Positions 16,805 through 27,900 of a stretch of 64,000 bases of DNA are shown here, piece after piece; positions within the stretch are counted from its first letter, which is position 1, and every line of letters begins with the position of its first letter. Both the position numbers and the translations under genes were made by a program. The notes beneath the pieces are model-generated. The model did no database searches and was not told where the DNA came from. It worked only from the letters and a program-made list of their open reading frames with translations. This DNA comes from CBFHMJ01 sp965656875 (GTDB lineage Bacteria > Pseudomonadota > Gammaproteobacteria > Enterobacterales > Alteromonadaceae), in the NCBI GenBank assembly GCA_965656875.1, contig CBFHMJ010000004.1, positions 40,917 to 104,916 of the forward strand, in the 5' to 3' direction.

Positions 16805-18474
16805 GCGAGACACAATCACCCACCGGACCACTGGCATTTCGGTATAAAGCTCGAATCAAGATTGAAGCCCGTACACCGCTTTGTGTCGCTAATGGCCGCG
16901 AGAATCAGGGATTTGATAACGATCTGATGCGCGATGCTAACGGTTTACCGACGATTCCGGCTACTGCGATTATTGGCCTGATGCGTCACCTGAGCCTGAC
17001 AGAATACGGTGAGGATTTTACGGAACAGGCTTTCGGTTATGAAAAAGAAACATGTCGCCAGACTTCCAGAATAAAAGCCACGTTCGCCAGTGTACTGAAC
17101 AGTCAGGGTGCCGTATTTGACGGGTTGGATGTTGAGAACCGTCTCGCTGATGATCCCATTCTGCAACAACTGCGAGAAGCGCAACCAGTAAAACGGGACC
17201 GGGTACGCATTAACAGCCGTGGCGTTGCTGCCGACGAAGGTAAATTTGATCAGGTGATGGTGCCAGCAGGCACGCGATTTATGTTTGAACTGGCGTACAC
17301 CACCGTCAATGCTGATGACGACACCTGGTTTAAATTACTCACGCTGATTCATCATCCCGCGTTTCGTCCGGGTGGACATACCCGAACCGGCCTGGGCGCA
17401 CTCACGATTCTCTCGTCTGATTACGTTCGATTCGACTTAACCGATCCGCAACAAGCTCAGGCTTACCGACAATGGCCACATCAGCTTAGTCAGCCGGTAA
17501 CGGAAACCCTGGCCTGGACGCCTGATGACGACACCCTGAATGAGCTGTCCTTCAGTACGATCACCTTATCAGTGCAGGCCGACGATGCCATGCGTATCGG
17601 ACAGGGCCGCCGGGGCTTTAAATCCCTGCAAAAATTTGATCGCCAGGCGACCGCCGAGAACAGTCAAGGCCGGGAGAAACAACAAACTCACTACAAACAC
17701 GAAGTCGCTCGTGGTTTGTGTCAGAGTGAACCAACGATTCACTGGCACAAGTCGGCGCAGGGCGAAGAGACCGGACAACTCAACGAAGAAACCGATCAGT
17801 TTGTGCTACCAGGCAGCGCCATTAAAGGCCCGCTGGCTCATCGCATGGATTATTACGCACGTTGTCTGCATCAGGCATTTGTTCAGGCGCCGGATGATTT
17901 GTCCGGCCCGCAATCATTGAATCAGCTACCAGAAGTAACATCCACCATGCTGGAACAGGAAGCGTCACAACGACACGATGCTGTTAACCAGCTACTCGGG
18001 CGGGTGCTGCCAGCCAACACACCAACAAGTAGCCACAGGATTGACGATGCAGATCAAGACGCCAGTCAGGATTCTGCGCGAGCAGGCCTGGTTTACATCG
18101 ACGATTGCTATTTACCGATTCCAACAGTGAGCGGCGGCACGACGACAACCATTCGCCACCATAACAGCATCGACCGTTTTACGGGCGGCACCCGTGACGG
18201 TGTGTTGTTCAATGAAGAACTACTGTGGAAACCCGGGTTTACCGTCTCATTGATCGTCAATACTGAACGGTATAACGCACTGGACGACACCACCCGGCAA
18301 GCGTTTGAACTGGCGTTACAAGACTTCATTTCAGGTGATCTGCCACTGGGCGCAGGCACCAGCAAAGGCTTTGGTGCGGTGAGTGGCGAACTGACATTCT
18401 GTCCGCGATTACACCGGGCATTATCCGAACAATCCAATAACAACGACCTTGCTGTACAGGGAGAGACACGATGA
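16801..18474 (+). CDS. Double Csm3-like RAMP protein
   Basis: 557 residues with two RAMP domains in tandem. Domain 1 (about 15-215): ARTPLCVANG, LPTIPATAIIGLMRHL, FRPGGHTRTGLGAL. Domain 2 (about 240-540): DDAMRIGQGRRG, QFVLPGSAIKGPLAHRM, the insertion DRFTGGTRDGVLFNEELLW and the loop PLGAGTSKGFGAV. Two fused backbone units resemble the fused Csm3-type proteins of type III-D-like complexes. The ATG overlaps the previous stop (ATGA), with CAGGGAGG upstream. Confidence 0.8.
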   Translation: MSETQSPTGPLAFRYKARIKIEARTPLCVANGRENQGFDNDLMRDANGLPTIPATAIIGLMRHLSLTEYGEDFTEQAFGYEKETCRQTSRIKATFASVLNSQGAVFDGLDVENRLADDPILQQLREAQPVKRDRVRINSRGVAADEGKFDQVMVPAGTRFMFELAYTTVNADDDTWFKLLTLIHHPAFRPGGHTRTGLGALTILSSDYVRFDLTDPQQAQAYRQWPHQLSQPVTETLAWTPDDDTLNELSFSTITLSVQADDAMRIGQGRRGFKSLQKFDRQATAENSQGREKQQTHYKHEVARGLCQSEPTIHWHKSAQGEETGQLNEETDQFVLPGSAIKGPLAHRMDYYARCLHQAFVQAPDDLSGPQSLNQLPEVTSTMLEQEASQRHDAVNQLLGRVLPANTPTSSHRIDDADQDASQDSARAGLVYIDDCYLPIPTVSGGTTTTIRHHNSIDRFTGGTRDGVLFNEELLWKPGFTVSLIVNTERYNALDDTTRQAFELALQDFISGDLPLGAGTSKGFGAVSGELTFCPRLHRALSEQSNNNDLAVQGETR

Positions 18475-19055
18475 GCGAATTATCCCCATTGAACATGCAA
18501 CAACTGGCTGAACACTGGCAATCGGTCAGCGCGGCTGAACCCTTTAATCAACTGAATTTACCCTCATTGGAAGAAACCGCTGTGTATCAGGCCGTTGCGA
18601 CCATTGAAAACCCGGCAGCAATGAAAAAATGCCTGACTGCGTTGGATGGTGCAGTTGGTTGGCTAACGTTGTACAACGAACACTGGTTATTGCCGCGCAA
18701 GCAAGCGATTCATGAATCAGACATGTTGCAGCTGATCGAAGGAGAACTTGCGACGCCAGATGGCACCCTGGTGATCAATTCGGTGCCGCAAGGCTGGGTG
18801 ATTAATATCAGCGCCGAACAACCGCTCGACTCCTTGCTGAACCTGTTGACCGGAGCTGAGGAATCAATATCAATAGCCGAGAAACGAGAGCAACAGGATT
18901 ATCTGGTGTGTGAACGTACGTTTATCAGCACTGAAGCGAGCCAGCCCGTTCATCATTATCGCGAGTATTTCGGCATTCGGACGTTGAATCCGGCGCAATG
19001 TATTCCGTTGTTTTCACGTTTTATCGGGTTTAGTACCGCACAGGGAGGGCAATAA
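18471..19055 (+). CDS. Conserved small protein of the RAMP operon (TIGR03984-like?)
   Basis: 194 residues, soluble, no catalytic motif. The layout (a WLTLYNEHWLLP strand pair, VINSVPQGWVINI, then HHYREYFG and a final SRFIGF) recalls the small TIGR03984-type proteins that travel with TIGR03986 RAMPs, but I cannot confirm this by eye. ATGA overlap with the preceding gene and CAGGGAG upstream. Role unknown; an accessory subunit is likely from position. Confidence 0.5.
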   Translation: MSELSPLNMQQLAEHWQSVSAAEPFNQLNLPSLEETAVYQAVATIENPAAMKKCLTALDGAVGWLTLYNEHWLLPRKQAIHESDMLQLIEGELATPDGTLVINSVPQGWVINISAEQPLDSLLNLLTGAEESISIAEKREQQDYLVCERTFISTEASQPVHHYREYFGIRTLNPAQCIPLFSRFIGFSTAQGGQ

Positions 19056-19057
19056 TT

Positions 19058-22000
19058 ATGGCTATTTCCGCACCGTATCACTTTGTTCCACTGTCTAACT
19101 GGATCTTTGCGCCGACATGGGGGCCGTGGGTCAATCAGGACCAACCGTTTCAGGATGGCCTGAATGGTGAGATACAGCTCACGTTAACCAATAAAACCCC
19201 CTTGTTGATTGGCGAGCGTGGCGAGGTTAAAGAAGGCGAGCCAACACAGGTTCATTTTTTAACAAACCCGGACGGCACCTATATCATTCCCGGCTCCACC
19301 ATTAAAGGCATGCTCAGAAATGTGCTGGAAATCGCCAGCTTTTCCAAAATGAAGCTGGTGGACGATAAAGCGTTTTCTTTTCGTGATCTGGCCTCGAAAG
19401 CCTATCGAAATCAGATTGGTACTAATACCAAAGCCGGATTTTTGAATTTTATCGATGGCCGCTGGGAACTCACGCCGTGTGAGTTTTTACCGATTCACTA
19501 CAAAGATATAGATGAGGAACTTAACACCAGGTTTAACGACAAAGCCGGGGAGCTTTCTGCTCAGGATAAATATCGACAGATCAACCTGAAGGATAATACT
19601 TTTAGTGCGAATACTTACTTTAAAGACAATCCTCAGGGTAAAGGTAAAAACGCCACACCAACCCGAATGGCTCGTTTAACCAGTAATGAAAATGCTGAAA
19701 TTAACGATGCTCACCTGGTCTTTACCGGGCCGATGTCGCAGGGTAAAAACATCGTTAAAAAGAAAGATTATCTCTTCTACTTTGAACAGGATAGGGACCG
19801 CTCTGCGACCATTCCTGTCCCGGCGGAAGTCTGGCAAGCCTTTGTTGCAGCGCATGGTGGTCAGGCGGGTAATAATCATCAGAAACAACAAACCGACCTA
19901 ATTACGTACCTGCAAAAAAATCCCTCTAAGCACGGTATTCCGGTGTTCTGGTTACCGCCAAAAGGCGGCGGCCAGCAAGTTCGCGTGTTGGGGTTAGCGA
20001 AGATGATGAAGTTGCCTTACGCCAATACCGTACATAACACCATTAACTATCAGAATCAGGCCCACACCTTGCAGCAGTTAAGCCCGGATCTCACCGAATG
20101 CCTGTTCGGGCGAGTGGAGGACGAAGGCGAACTCAACCTGAAAGGCCGGGTTCAGTGTACGGATCTGAACGGTGTGCCGAAGACAGTCATTATTGATAAA
20201 ACTTTACCGCCAGTGATTGGCGGTCAGCCTCGCGCCAGTTTTTTCCCGGCATACCTGACACAGCCAAATACTGATAGTGAAGACCATATAAAACCTGGGC
20301 TGGATTACACCACCTGGGATGATGATAACGCTCGAATTCGTGGCTGGAAACGCTATCCGAACACCGATAACTGGCAAGCGCAATTCGACATTAATCATGA
20401 TGTTCAGGCAAACGTTGAAAACCTGCGCCACAAAGACCGAACGGCGATGCAGAACAAACTGTTCCCCGCCAAACCTGGTGCGTTATTTACCGGCAAAATA
20501 CGATTTCACAACCTGAAACCGCAGGAGCTGGGTGCGTTATTGTGGGCCGTCACATTTGGTTTAAATAAAGACTGCTTCCATAAAGTGGGCTTGGGTAAAC
20601 CGATGGGATTTGGTCAGGTGCAATGCCAGATCGACGGCATTAATGCCAGCCAGAACAGCCAGATTTTACAAGGAAAGCAGCCTGTAAACGATGAGCAGAT
20701 CAGCCAGTGGGTCGCTCAGTTCGAAACTATGATGAACCAGCATTATCAGACATACAGTGACGAGCAGCACTGGCAAGACAGCCCACAACTGAAGCACTTG
20801 CTGGCGATGGCCATGCCGCAACCCCATCCATCATCAGACTCGTCATCAGGCAATGAGAACGCAGCCAGCTTTAACCCGAACTATATTGGCCTGAAAGCTC
20901 ACGCGGAGAACAAAAGTGACGGTGCAAGAAAACAAGGAAAGAATGCCCTGCCATCATTTATCGGCCTCGACACCACACCGCCACCCGGACTACAGCAACC
21001 TGTTCCACTGCCCGTACAGAGCAATACCCTGGAAGCGATGCGCAACGACATCATCCGGATACAGAATCAGCGTGTCGAACGCTTAATTGAGAAAGAAAAA
21101 GCAGAACAGGCTGAAAGAGACAAGGAAGCTCGATACCAGTCATTAACTGAAAACGGCAAGGCCGTAGCCGACCTGGAAGCCATGATTGAAAGCGGTAAGG
21201 ATAATAGCCAGATCACGCCTAAACTCGCCGGATTAATCCAACAAGCGATATCAACGTCCTGGCCTGTGGCGGACGCTAAATACCTGCGTAGCCTGATTGA
21301 TAAAACGGATTACCTGAAAATTAAGAATAAGGATAAGAAAAAGCAGCGTCGGGCAGCGGTGGGTGAGTTGGATAAGTTGGCTGCTGCTGATGAGGAACCT
21401 GACCCCGCAGCGCAGCTTCAGTACTACACGCCGAATCAACAATATGTATTGCTGTTACTGACAAAAATTGATCAGGAGGGATTTACCTCAGAGCACCAGC
21501 AAAAGCTGGAGCAATTGATCAGCCAGGCCGAGCAGCAACGCTGGCCATTGAGTGATTTGACGACGCTTAAATTAATAACGGATAACTCGTGGACCCTGGC
21601 GGGTTTCCGACGTGTTAAACACGAGCAACAACGAATTGATCTATTAAAACTGATGGGCCAACAAACCCGTGAAAAGCTTGAAGTCATGATAAACATGGTG
21701 AACGGGCCATCAGCAACCCAATCTGAAGAGGTTATTTTGCGCATGTCTGACTGGTCTTTGGAAACCATGATGTCTGAGTTACATCAGGATATTTTGTTTC
21801 AACTGGAGAGTAGCCGTCGAGCCTTTGCCCGGTCGCAAACCAAAGGTGATGCCACGGAGAATGTCTGGCGAGACCTATTTAATACTTATCTGCCAAAACG
21901 TTATCAGGCTTTAAAAGCGGTAGTGATTGATAGTAAGAACCAAACGAGTGATGAGATTGATATTGTAATTATTGATCGGCAGTACACACCGTTTGTATTC

Positions 22001-22465
22001 CACTACCAAGAAAAGGTTATTGTTCCGGCGGAGTCAGTTTATGCGGTGTTTGAAGTAAAACAAACACTAAATAGTGAACATATTCGTTACGCACAGGAAA
22101 AAGCGGCTAGCGTGAGAAACTTAAAGCGAACTTCGCTGGGGCTAATTATCGGCGGAGAAAGAAAACCGGCCAGACAACCTCATGAAATTTTGGCTGGATT
22201 ATTAACAACAACCAGTGATTTTTCACCTGCGATTGCTGATACAGCGCTGAAAGGTCTGGCGGAAAATACCGATAAAGGGCTGCTTAATTTAAGTTGTTCG
22301 GCAGAACATGGCTTGATTCACTACGACACTGAGAAACAGCGGTTTTCAGCGGATTCGGTAGGTAGCCCGACAGCTGTTTTCTTGTTTACGTTGATGGGGT
22401 TACTTCAGGATTTGGGAACCGTGCCTGCGATTGATTTTGCTGTTTATGGAAAGTGGGGACGTTGA
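19058..22465 (+). CDS. TIGR03986-type RAMP fused to a PD-(D/E)XK-like nuclease
   Basis: 1135 residues. The N-terminal ~600 form a RAMP protein of the TIGR03986 kind: APYHFVPLSNWIF, GEIQLTLTNKTPLLIGE, YIIPGSTIKGMLRNVLE and the late loop KVGLGKPMGFGQVQ. A Gln/Lys-rich helical linker (about 690-900) follows. The C-terminal part (about 910-1070) reads TSDEIDIVIIDRQYTP and, 31 residues later, VYAVFEVKQ; D968, E999 and K1001 fit the D...ExK core of PD-(D/E)XK nucleases, similar to DUF6602 proteins. So an RNA-binding subunit appears joined to a nuclease. CAGGGAGGG upstream of the ATG. Confidence 0.7.
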   Translation: MAISAPYHFVPLSNWIFAPTWGPWVNQDQPFQDGLNGEIQLTLTNKTPLLIGERGEVKEGEPTQVHFLTNPDGTYIIPGSTIKGMLRNVLEIASFSKMKLVDDKAFSFRDLASKAYRNQIGTNTKAGFLNFIDGRWELTPCEFLPIHYKDIDEELNTRFNDKAGELSAQDKYRQINLKDNTFSANTYFKDNPQGKGKNATPTRMARLTSNENAEINDAHLVFTGPMSQGKNIVKKKDYLFYFEQDRDRSATIPVPAEVWQAFVAAHGGQAGNNHQKQQTDLITYLQKNPSKHGIPVFWLPPKGGGQQVRVLGLAKMMKLPYANTVHNTINYQNQAHTLQQLSPDLTECLFGRVEDEGELNLKGRVQCTDLNGVPKTVIIDKTLPPVIGGQPRASFFPAYLTQPNTDSEDHIKPGLDYTTWDDDNARIRGWKRYPNTDNWQAQFDINHDVQANVENLRHKDRTAMQNKLFPAKPGALFTGKIRFHNLKPQELGALLWAVTFGLNKDCFHKVGLGKPMGFGQVQCQIDGINASQNSQILQGKQPVNDEQISQWVAQFETMMNQHYQTYSDEQHWQDSPQLKHLLAMAMPQPHPSSDSSSGNENAASFNPNYIGLKAHAENKSDGARKQGKNALPSFIGLDTTPPPGLQQPVPLPVQSNTLEAMRNDIIRIQNQRVERLIEKEKAEQAERDKEARYQSLTENGKAVADLEAMIESGKDNSQITPKLAGLIQQAISTSWPVADAKYLRSLIDKTDYLKIKNKDKKKQRRAAVGELDKLAAADEEPDPAAQLQYYTPNQQYVLLLLTKIDQEGFTSEHQQKLEQLISQAEQQRWPLSDLTTLKLITDNSWTLAGFRRVKHEQQRIDLLKLMGQQTREKLEVMINMVNGPSATQSEEVILRMSDWSLETMMSELHQDILFQLESSRRAFARSQTKGDATENVWRDLFNTYLPKRYQALKAVVIDSKNQTSDEIDIVIIDRQYTPFVFHYQEKVIVPAESVYAVFEVKQTLNSEHIRYAQEKAASVRNLKRTSLGLIIGGERKPARQPHEILAGLLTTTSDFSPAIADTALKGLAENTDKGLLNLSCSAEHGLIHYDTEKQRFSADSVGSPTAVFLFTLMGLLQDLGTVPAIDFAVYGKWGR

Positions 22466-22481
22466 TTGAGACCAATTAAAA

Positions 22482-24017
22482 ATGACTGACTTAGAACGCT
22501 TCATTATTCCTGTATGGGGTAGCTTTTGCGGAAAAAATAAGGCCTTAGTCCAGGATATATTAGAGGCTGTGATCCCAGTACTGAAGGATAAAACACCTGG
22601 TTTTAGATTTTATACTTATGACGAAGAGCTTAACCGTCGATTAAGATCATTGGCCGGTGGTGAGATAAGTGATGACAAAAAATCCTTAAAAACAAGGTAT
22701 TTGATTGATTTTGGTCAGAGTATAAATTCGTTAGTGGAAACGATAAGTCGAAGCAATCGAACAATATTATTTTTAAGTAAGGAATATTTAGCGCCGGATA
22801 ATGAGTATTGCAATAAAGAACTTATGTTTACTTTGGCTAAATCTGGACAGAGTAAACCATTGATTATCCAGTTAGATCCTGATGCGGCATTACTTGATGA
22901 TTTTGAAAAGTTTGGTAAGCAACTTGCTGATATGTATCAACACTGTGTTATGGAAAATACTGTACCTCATGATTTTGAAATTGATTCTTATCCAGAGGAC
23001 TTTTTTTCGCAGAAATTTAAGGAATTGAAGAAGCAACTTTTTCTGCGGTTTAATGGTAACAATAAAGCCGATTTCATTAATGAGGCAGTCGAAGCTATTT
23101 CTAGTTATTGCATTAATCTTTCAGAAGGTGGCCCCAACAATATTTTACAGGAACACATACAGCTTATTAGGGCTTGGCAGAATACTCCATTGGGTAGATA
23201 TACTGACGGTGTATTAAAAGAGAATGGGGAGCAGGATTGTGTAGAGTTCTTTAATGTAAATTACCCTTCGAAAATAAAGCAAATTATCACGGGGTTGGGT
23301 AACGCTGTGATAGACGCAATAGACAGAAATTCACACAATAAAAATGTTACAGATTTTAAAAATGGTCTCGATATTATAGCGTCATTACTTCTTAGACTAG
23401 TTGTTGATACTGCCTGGTATAAAGAAGCTATTTTATCAAGGACTAAGCATAAAGTTTCACAGCAACATCACATTCCACCATCAAGCTTAGAACGAAATGT
23501 CAAATTGTTAGCCGCAACATGCTTTAGTGCAGAGCAACAAATGCCTTTGAACATGGCATGGAATAAAAATTCGCCAATCGAGTCGTTGACGGTCAAGAAT
23601 ATTTTTAGCTTGCCCAATGAACCTCCTGAGTTAGCCCCTGAAAAAATGGCGGAAAATTTAATTGATGAGTTATCAGAATATTTTTCAGTCAATTTAAATA
23701 AATCTGCCATGGAAGAGTCAATTAGTTATCTGGTTTCGACAATAAATGAATCAGTAGACCGACTACCTGAATCGGAGCAATCGGGGTTTGCAATAGAAGT
23801 TGAACATTTGGTACACAAGCGACACAGAGAAGCCACCATCAAAGCTATAGCTGAAGTCAGGAAAATTCTTAATTCAGGCCACAATAATGAACCGTTAAAT
23901 ATTCCGGTTTTAATTAAAACCAATTTTGAAAGTGATAGTTGGTATGTAAATAAGTCTTTAATGACCATGGCCATAGTTAAAGTTCAAAAGATGTATAAGA
24001 GTTTTTATGACAAATAA
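22482..24017 (+). CDS. TIR-domain protein
   Basis: 511 residues. The N-terminal ~150 read as a TIR domain: a first strand FIIPVWGSFCGKNK, a helix, FRFYTYDEELN, then SRSNRTILFLSKEYLAPDNEYCNKELMFTLA with E113 in the place of the catalytic glutamate of NAD-cleaving TIRs. The rest is helical with no recognised domain. Codon use is more A/T-rich than the RAMP genes before it, suggesting a separate origin. It overlaps the ATPase gene by 11 bases. NAD depletion as effector action is an inference. Confidence 0.6.
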   Translation: MTDLERFIIPVWGSFCGKNKALVQDILEAVIPVLKDKTPGFRFYTYDEELNRRLRSLAGGEISDDKKSLKTRYLIDFGQSINSLVETISRSNRTILFLSKEYLAPDNEYCNKELMFTLAKSGQSKPLIIQLDPDAALLDDFEKFGKQLADMYQHCVMENTVPHDFEIDSYPEDFFSQKFKELKKQLFLRFNGNNKADFINEAVEAISSYCINLSEGGPNNILQEHIQLIRAWQNTPLGRYTDGVLKENGEQDCVEFFNVNYPSKIKQIITGLGNAVIDAIDRNSHNKNVTDFKNGLDIIASLLLRLVVDTAWYKEAILSRTKHKVSQQHHIPPSSLERNVKLLAATCFSAEQQMPLNMAWNKNSPIESLTVKNIFSLPNEPPELAPEKMAENLIDELSEYFSVNLNKSAMEESISYLVSTINESVDRLPESEQSGFAIEVEHLVHKRHREATIKAIAEVRKILNSGHNNEPLNIPVLIKTNFESDSWYVNKSLMTMAIVKVQKMYKSFYDK

Positions 24018-24945
24018 TGAAAATTGGAAAAACAAATTAATAAATACAACGGCAGATATTCAATTAATACGATCATCCATTCCTGGCTGGGGCAACAATA
24101 CACATCTGTTTACCGAGGAGCAATGGCTTGCGATTCAAGTCTCGTTTGTGACTAAGCGCCCATTGCTTGTAAAAGGTGATCCTGGCTTGGGGAAAACACA
24201 GATAGCCCCTGCACTCGCTTCTTTGTTAAACGCTCAATTCCATAAGGTGGTGGTTAATTATGACTCGCGAATTGATGATCTGTTGTATCGAGTTGATCAC
24301 GTTAATCGACTGATTGAAGGGCAAATAGATAAGTCAGTGCCTTTAGATCGCTTTATCAAACAAGGTGTGGTTTGGAACGCAATCAGCACTGACATTCCGA
24401 CAGAGAACAGGTCTATTGAAGACCCAGAAAATTTAACTGGTTCGGTGTTATTGATTGATGAAATCGACAAAGCGGATAGTAGTTTACCTAATGCGTTGTT
24501 AGAAGTGCTGGATAATAAAACTATTTCGGTGCCAGAACTGGAACAGACCATTGAGCAAAATAACGATCCTTTATTTGTAGTTATTACGTCAAATGATGAA
24601 CGGCCAATGCCGGATGCGTTTTTACGGCGTTGTGTAGTGCTTGATGTGAGATTGAGTCATTTAGAAGACGGCATTCAGCAACTGATGGACATTTACCAGG
24701 CAAAAGCATCTGACAAGGATTATTTCGGTAAGGATACTATGGAAGAATCAGATGTCAGGCAAATTGCCAAGGCTATTATTGAAAAGCGAAAAGAGGCTAA
24801 AGAAGCGCGCCGCTATGCCCCCGGGACATCTGAGTTTTTAGACTGCGTTAAGGCGGTTGCGGAACTTAAATTAACTGCGCCAGAACAGTTAAAGAAATTA
24901 TTGGCGTTGCTGGTAGAAAAAGATCAGATGGAAGGCTATGAGTAA
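24007..24945 (+). CDS. MoxR-type AAA+ ATPase
   Basis: 312 residues. Walker A GDPGLGKT at 57-64, Walker B LLIDEID with D151/E152, sensor 1 FVVITSNDERPMPDAFLRRC, in the spacing of MoxR-like ATPases, which act as remodelling partners of vWA proteins. It follows the TIR gene (11-base overlap) and precedes a large vWA/SAV_2336-like protein (8-base overlap), the usual MoxR-vWA pairing. The C-terminal helices (KELKLTAPEQLKKLLALL) close the AAA lid. Confidence 0.85.
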   Translation: MTNNENWKNKLINTTADIQLIRSSIPGWGNNTHLFTEEQWLAIQVSFVTKRPLLVKGDPGLGKTQIAPALASLLNAQFHKVVVNYDSRIDDLLYRVDHVNRLIEGQIDKSVPLDRFIKQGVVWNAISTDIPTENRSIEDPENLTGSVLLIDEIDKADSSLPNALLEVLDNKTISVPELEQTIEQNNDPLFVVITSNDERPMPDAFLRRCVVLDVRLSHLEDGIQQLMDIYQAKASDKDYFGKDTMEESDVRQIAKAIIEKRKEAKEARRYAPGTSEFLDCVKAVAELKLTAPEQLKKLLALLVEKDQMEGYE

Positions 24946-27900
24946 GTCGCCCTCAACCAGTGCGCTGGGGGATGCGCTGCGCTTGATACCGACCTTTTTT
25001 CAGGAAAGTGAGGACTTTGTTCGATTTGAAAATGCCATCGGGTTACTGGGCGTCGAAGCAAGTGATATTAGCGCTCTATTTAATATAAAAGTCGAGGAAT
25101 CACAAGCAAAGCAGGAAGACGAACAGCAAAAAACTGCGAATATACTGCCGCAATATAAGATGCCTGAATCGGATGATGCTGGAGCTGGAAGAGGCGCAGT
25201 GTTAGCAGAGCCGCAAACGGTTGAGCAGATACTGGATAATAGCTTTTATTATCAGGAGGATGGCTGGTCATTTCCAGTTCCTTACCTTCAATCGCAGATT
25301 GAAGTTAAAAGTAAAGGTAGCGGGTCTATCTATGACAATCCCAAACAGCTGGAACCGTTAACCTTAAAGAAAACGGCGGCTAACTGGGTAGCTAAACCCT
25401 CTGAACCGATGTTTGATGCTCGGGCTGTTATTCGTGGCTTAAATTTGTTGTCAGATGCTGTGACTAAAAGCCGGACAATTGATGCTGAGCGACTGACAAA
25501 CCGGGTAGCGCGGCTGGATTATCGGCAACCTTTCCCGACGCGAGAACAACTTGGCAGACACTCGGTTGTTTGGTTGGTGATTGACTTTAGCTGGCACTGG
25601 TTGCCACTGCATCAGGATATTCGAACACTTCAGCAAATCATAAAACGTTTCTATGGCACTGCCGTTACCCAGGAATGGCTTTACTATGACACGCCAGTGC
25701 GTGCGTTCTGGCGGCAATCGTCCTATGGTCAGGTAAAAGAGACCAACACACAACCAGAGATAATAGTTGATACTCATCAGCAGCCACTGGTGATCGTCAT
25801 TGGTTCAGAACACTCAACAGCATCAGGCGAGTCGCAACAACCTTATTCGACGCCAATAACTAAAGGGTGGCTGGACACGTTAGAGCAAGCGGCAGCGGGG
25901 ATGATTAAGATTGACATCGCCGCTAAAGATAGGCTGCAATATAAACAAATTCAACAAGATACACTTGAATGGAAGAAACAGGTTCCAGGCAGACGTTGTA
26001 TGCCCTGGCGCAGCTGGTTTAGTCATAAGCCAACGACTTCAACCGATTCAGATGACAAGGCTTATAAACTGTTACTCAGTTTGTTGCAAACGACGCCGGC
26101 ACGTTTTACCGCTGCGATGATCCGTGAATTACGACTAGAAGTCACAGGAGGTTCTGCTGATGTAGAACGGCGTATTTTTGCTCATTCTGATTTTCGCTGG
26201 TCGTATGGCTCGTTGTACGGCGACTGGCCTGAGCCTGATACGGTGGATCTGAGTGAATTAACTTTCAGCGAAAAATCTGACTGGCTCAAAGGTCACGATA
26301 TCATCGATCAACATCTGACTGGCCTGGATTCATTTCAACATGAGCACTGGTTACATGCGGTGTTAATGGCTCCTGAATTGTTATTCAATAAAAACTTTAA
26401 AGGAAGAGCAAAAGTAAGCGCGGCGATAGACTGGTATGAACGGTTAAACGTGACGTTAACGGAAAACCCTGAATTGTCTGATAACGAAGCCGCCTGGACT
26501 GATTATGGATTGTTTTTAAGTCGACGTATTAATGCTCGGAATGGTGACCTTGAAAACCTACAATCCAAAAACGTGTTTGAACTACAAGCATTGTATGATG
26601 ATACGCTTTTGCCAATTATCACTAAGTCTCATCGCCGTGTAAAAACTTTGTATCCTGACCGAAATATAACGCCATACTCCAGGTTGGCCCCTAAGTTGTT
26701 GCAGGCGTTTGAAGTGGATACCACTCAGCCAATCCCGGGGGAAATTCGATTACATAGTGACAAAGGACAATTGTATGTGTCGCTGGTGGCTGATGACGAA
26801 AATGTCGATGGCGAATTTATTGATGGCTTGAAACTTGGACGGGTAAAAAGTGTCAAGATTGTCGCGGTTGAATCAGACAAAGGAAAGACACAAACCTTAT
26901 ATAGCCGATCTCAAATACCTCTCTCTGGCGATATAACATTGCGCACCTCACATGACACCCTGTCTATTACCCTTTCTGACAGTAAAAAGCTTTACTGGGC
27001 TGATGATATTTCGGTTGGTCATGAATTTCATCTCAAGACTGGCGAGCTTAGGTGGCACTGGAAAGATGAAAAATTTTCGCCCCGGGAACGTTGGTATTCC
27101 AGTGGGCTGGGCCGCGGTGGAAAGATTCATTACGACGACCAGGGGCCGTATTTTGAGCTTCAGACTGGCGTTACATCGCTAAAATTTCGTTATATTCCTC
27201 GTGGTAATGGTTTTGTGGGATCTCCGCAATCGGAAGCCGACAGACTGCACGATGAACCGTTGGCGTTAACAGAAACACTGAATGGCTTTTGGATGGCAGA
27301 AACGCCGATTTCAGAAGCACAATTTCATAACGTGATTAAATTGGGACGTTCCTTACTATCGCCCCAAATTATCGGTAAGCACGAGCGGAAAAATTATCCT
27401 CAGGTGAATGTAACCTGGGAAGAGGCCGTTAACTTTTGCTCGATTTTAAAGGAAATGCTTGGCGTGAATGTAAAGCTTCCGACAGAAGTTCAATGGGAAT
27501 ATGCCTGTCGAGCTGGCCAACGAGGCGCTTTTTCGAATGAGCAACAAGCGGTGAATAATAATGACGCGACCAGGCAACTGGTTGAACAAACGGTTCCTGC
27601 TTTTGATGATGCGCAGCAAAATGAGTGGGGCTTAAAAGGATTGCATGGTTTATGTCAGGAATGGTGCGCAGATGACTATCTGGACAATCGAGATGTAGAT
27701 ATGCAGGTTGAGCGACGCCCACCTGAAAGAGTTCCTCTTAAAGTTTTAAAAGGCGGCAGCTTTCTGTCTGACCAATCATTTACCCGCTCAGCCAGTCGTC
27801 AGGCGGCTGAACCATCGAGCCGATTACGTGATGTGGGATTTCGCCCAATTATTATGATGTCGGATTCTGTATTTAACTTGCCTAATAACGGGTCTGGCAA

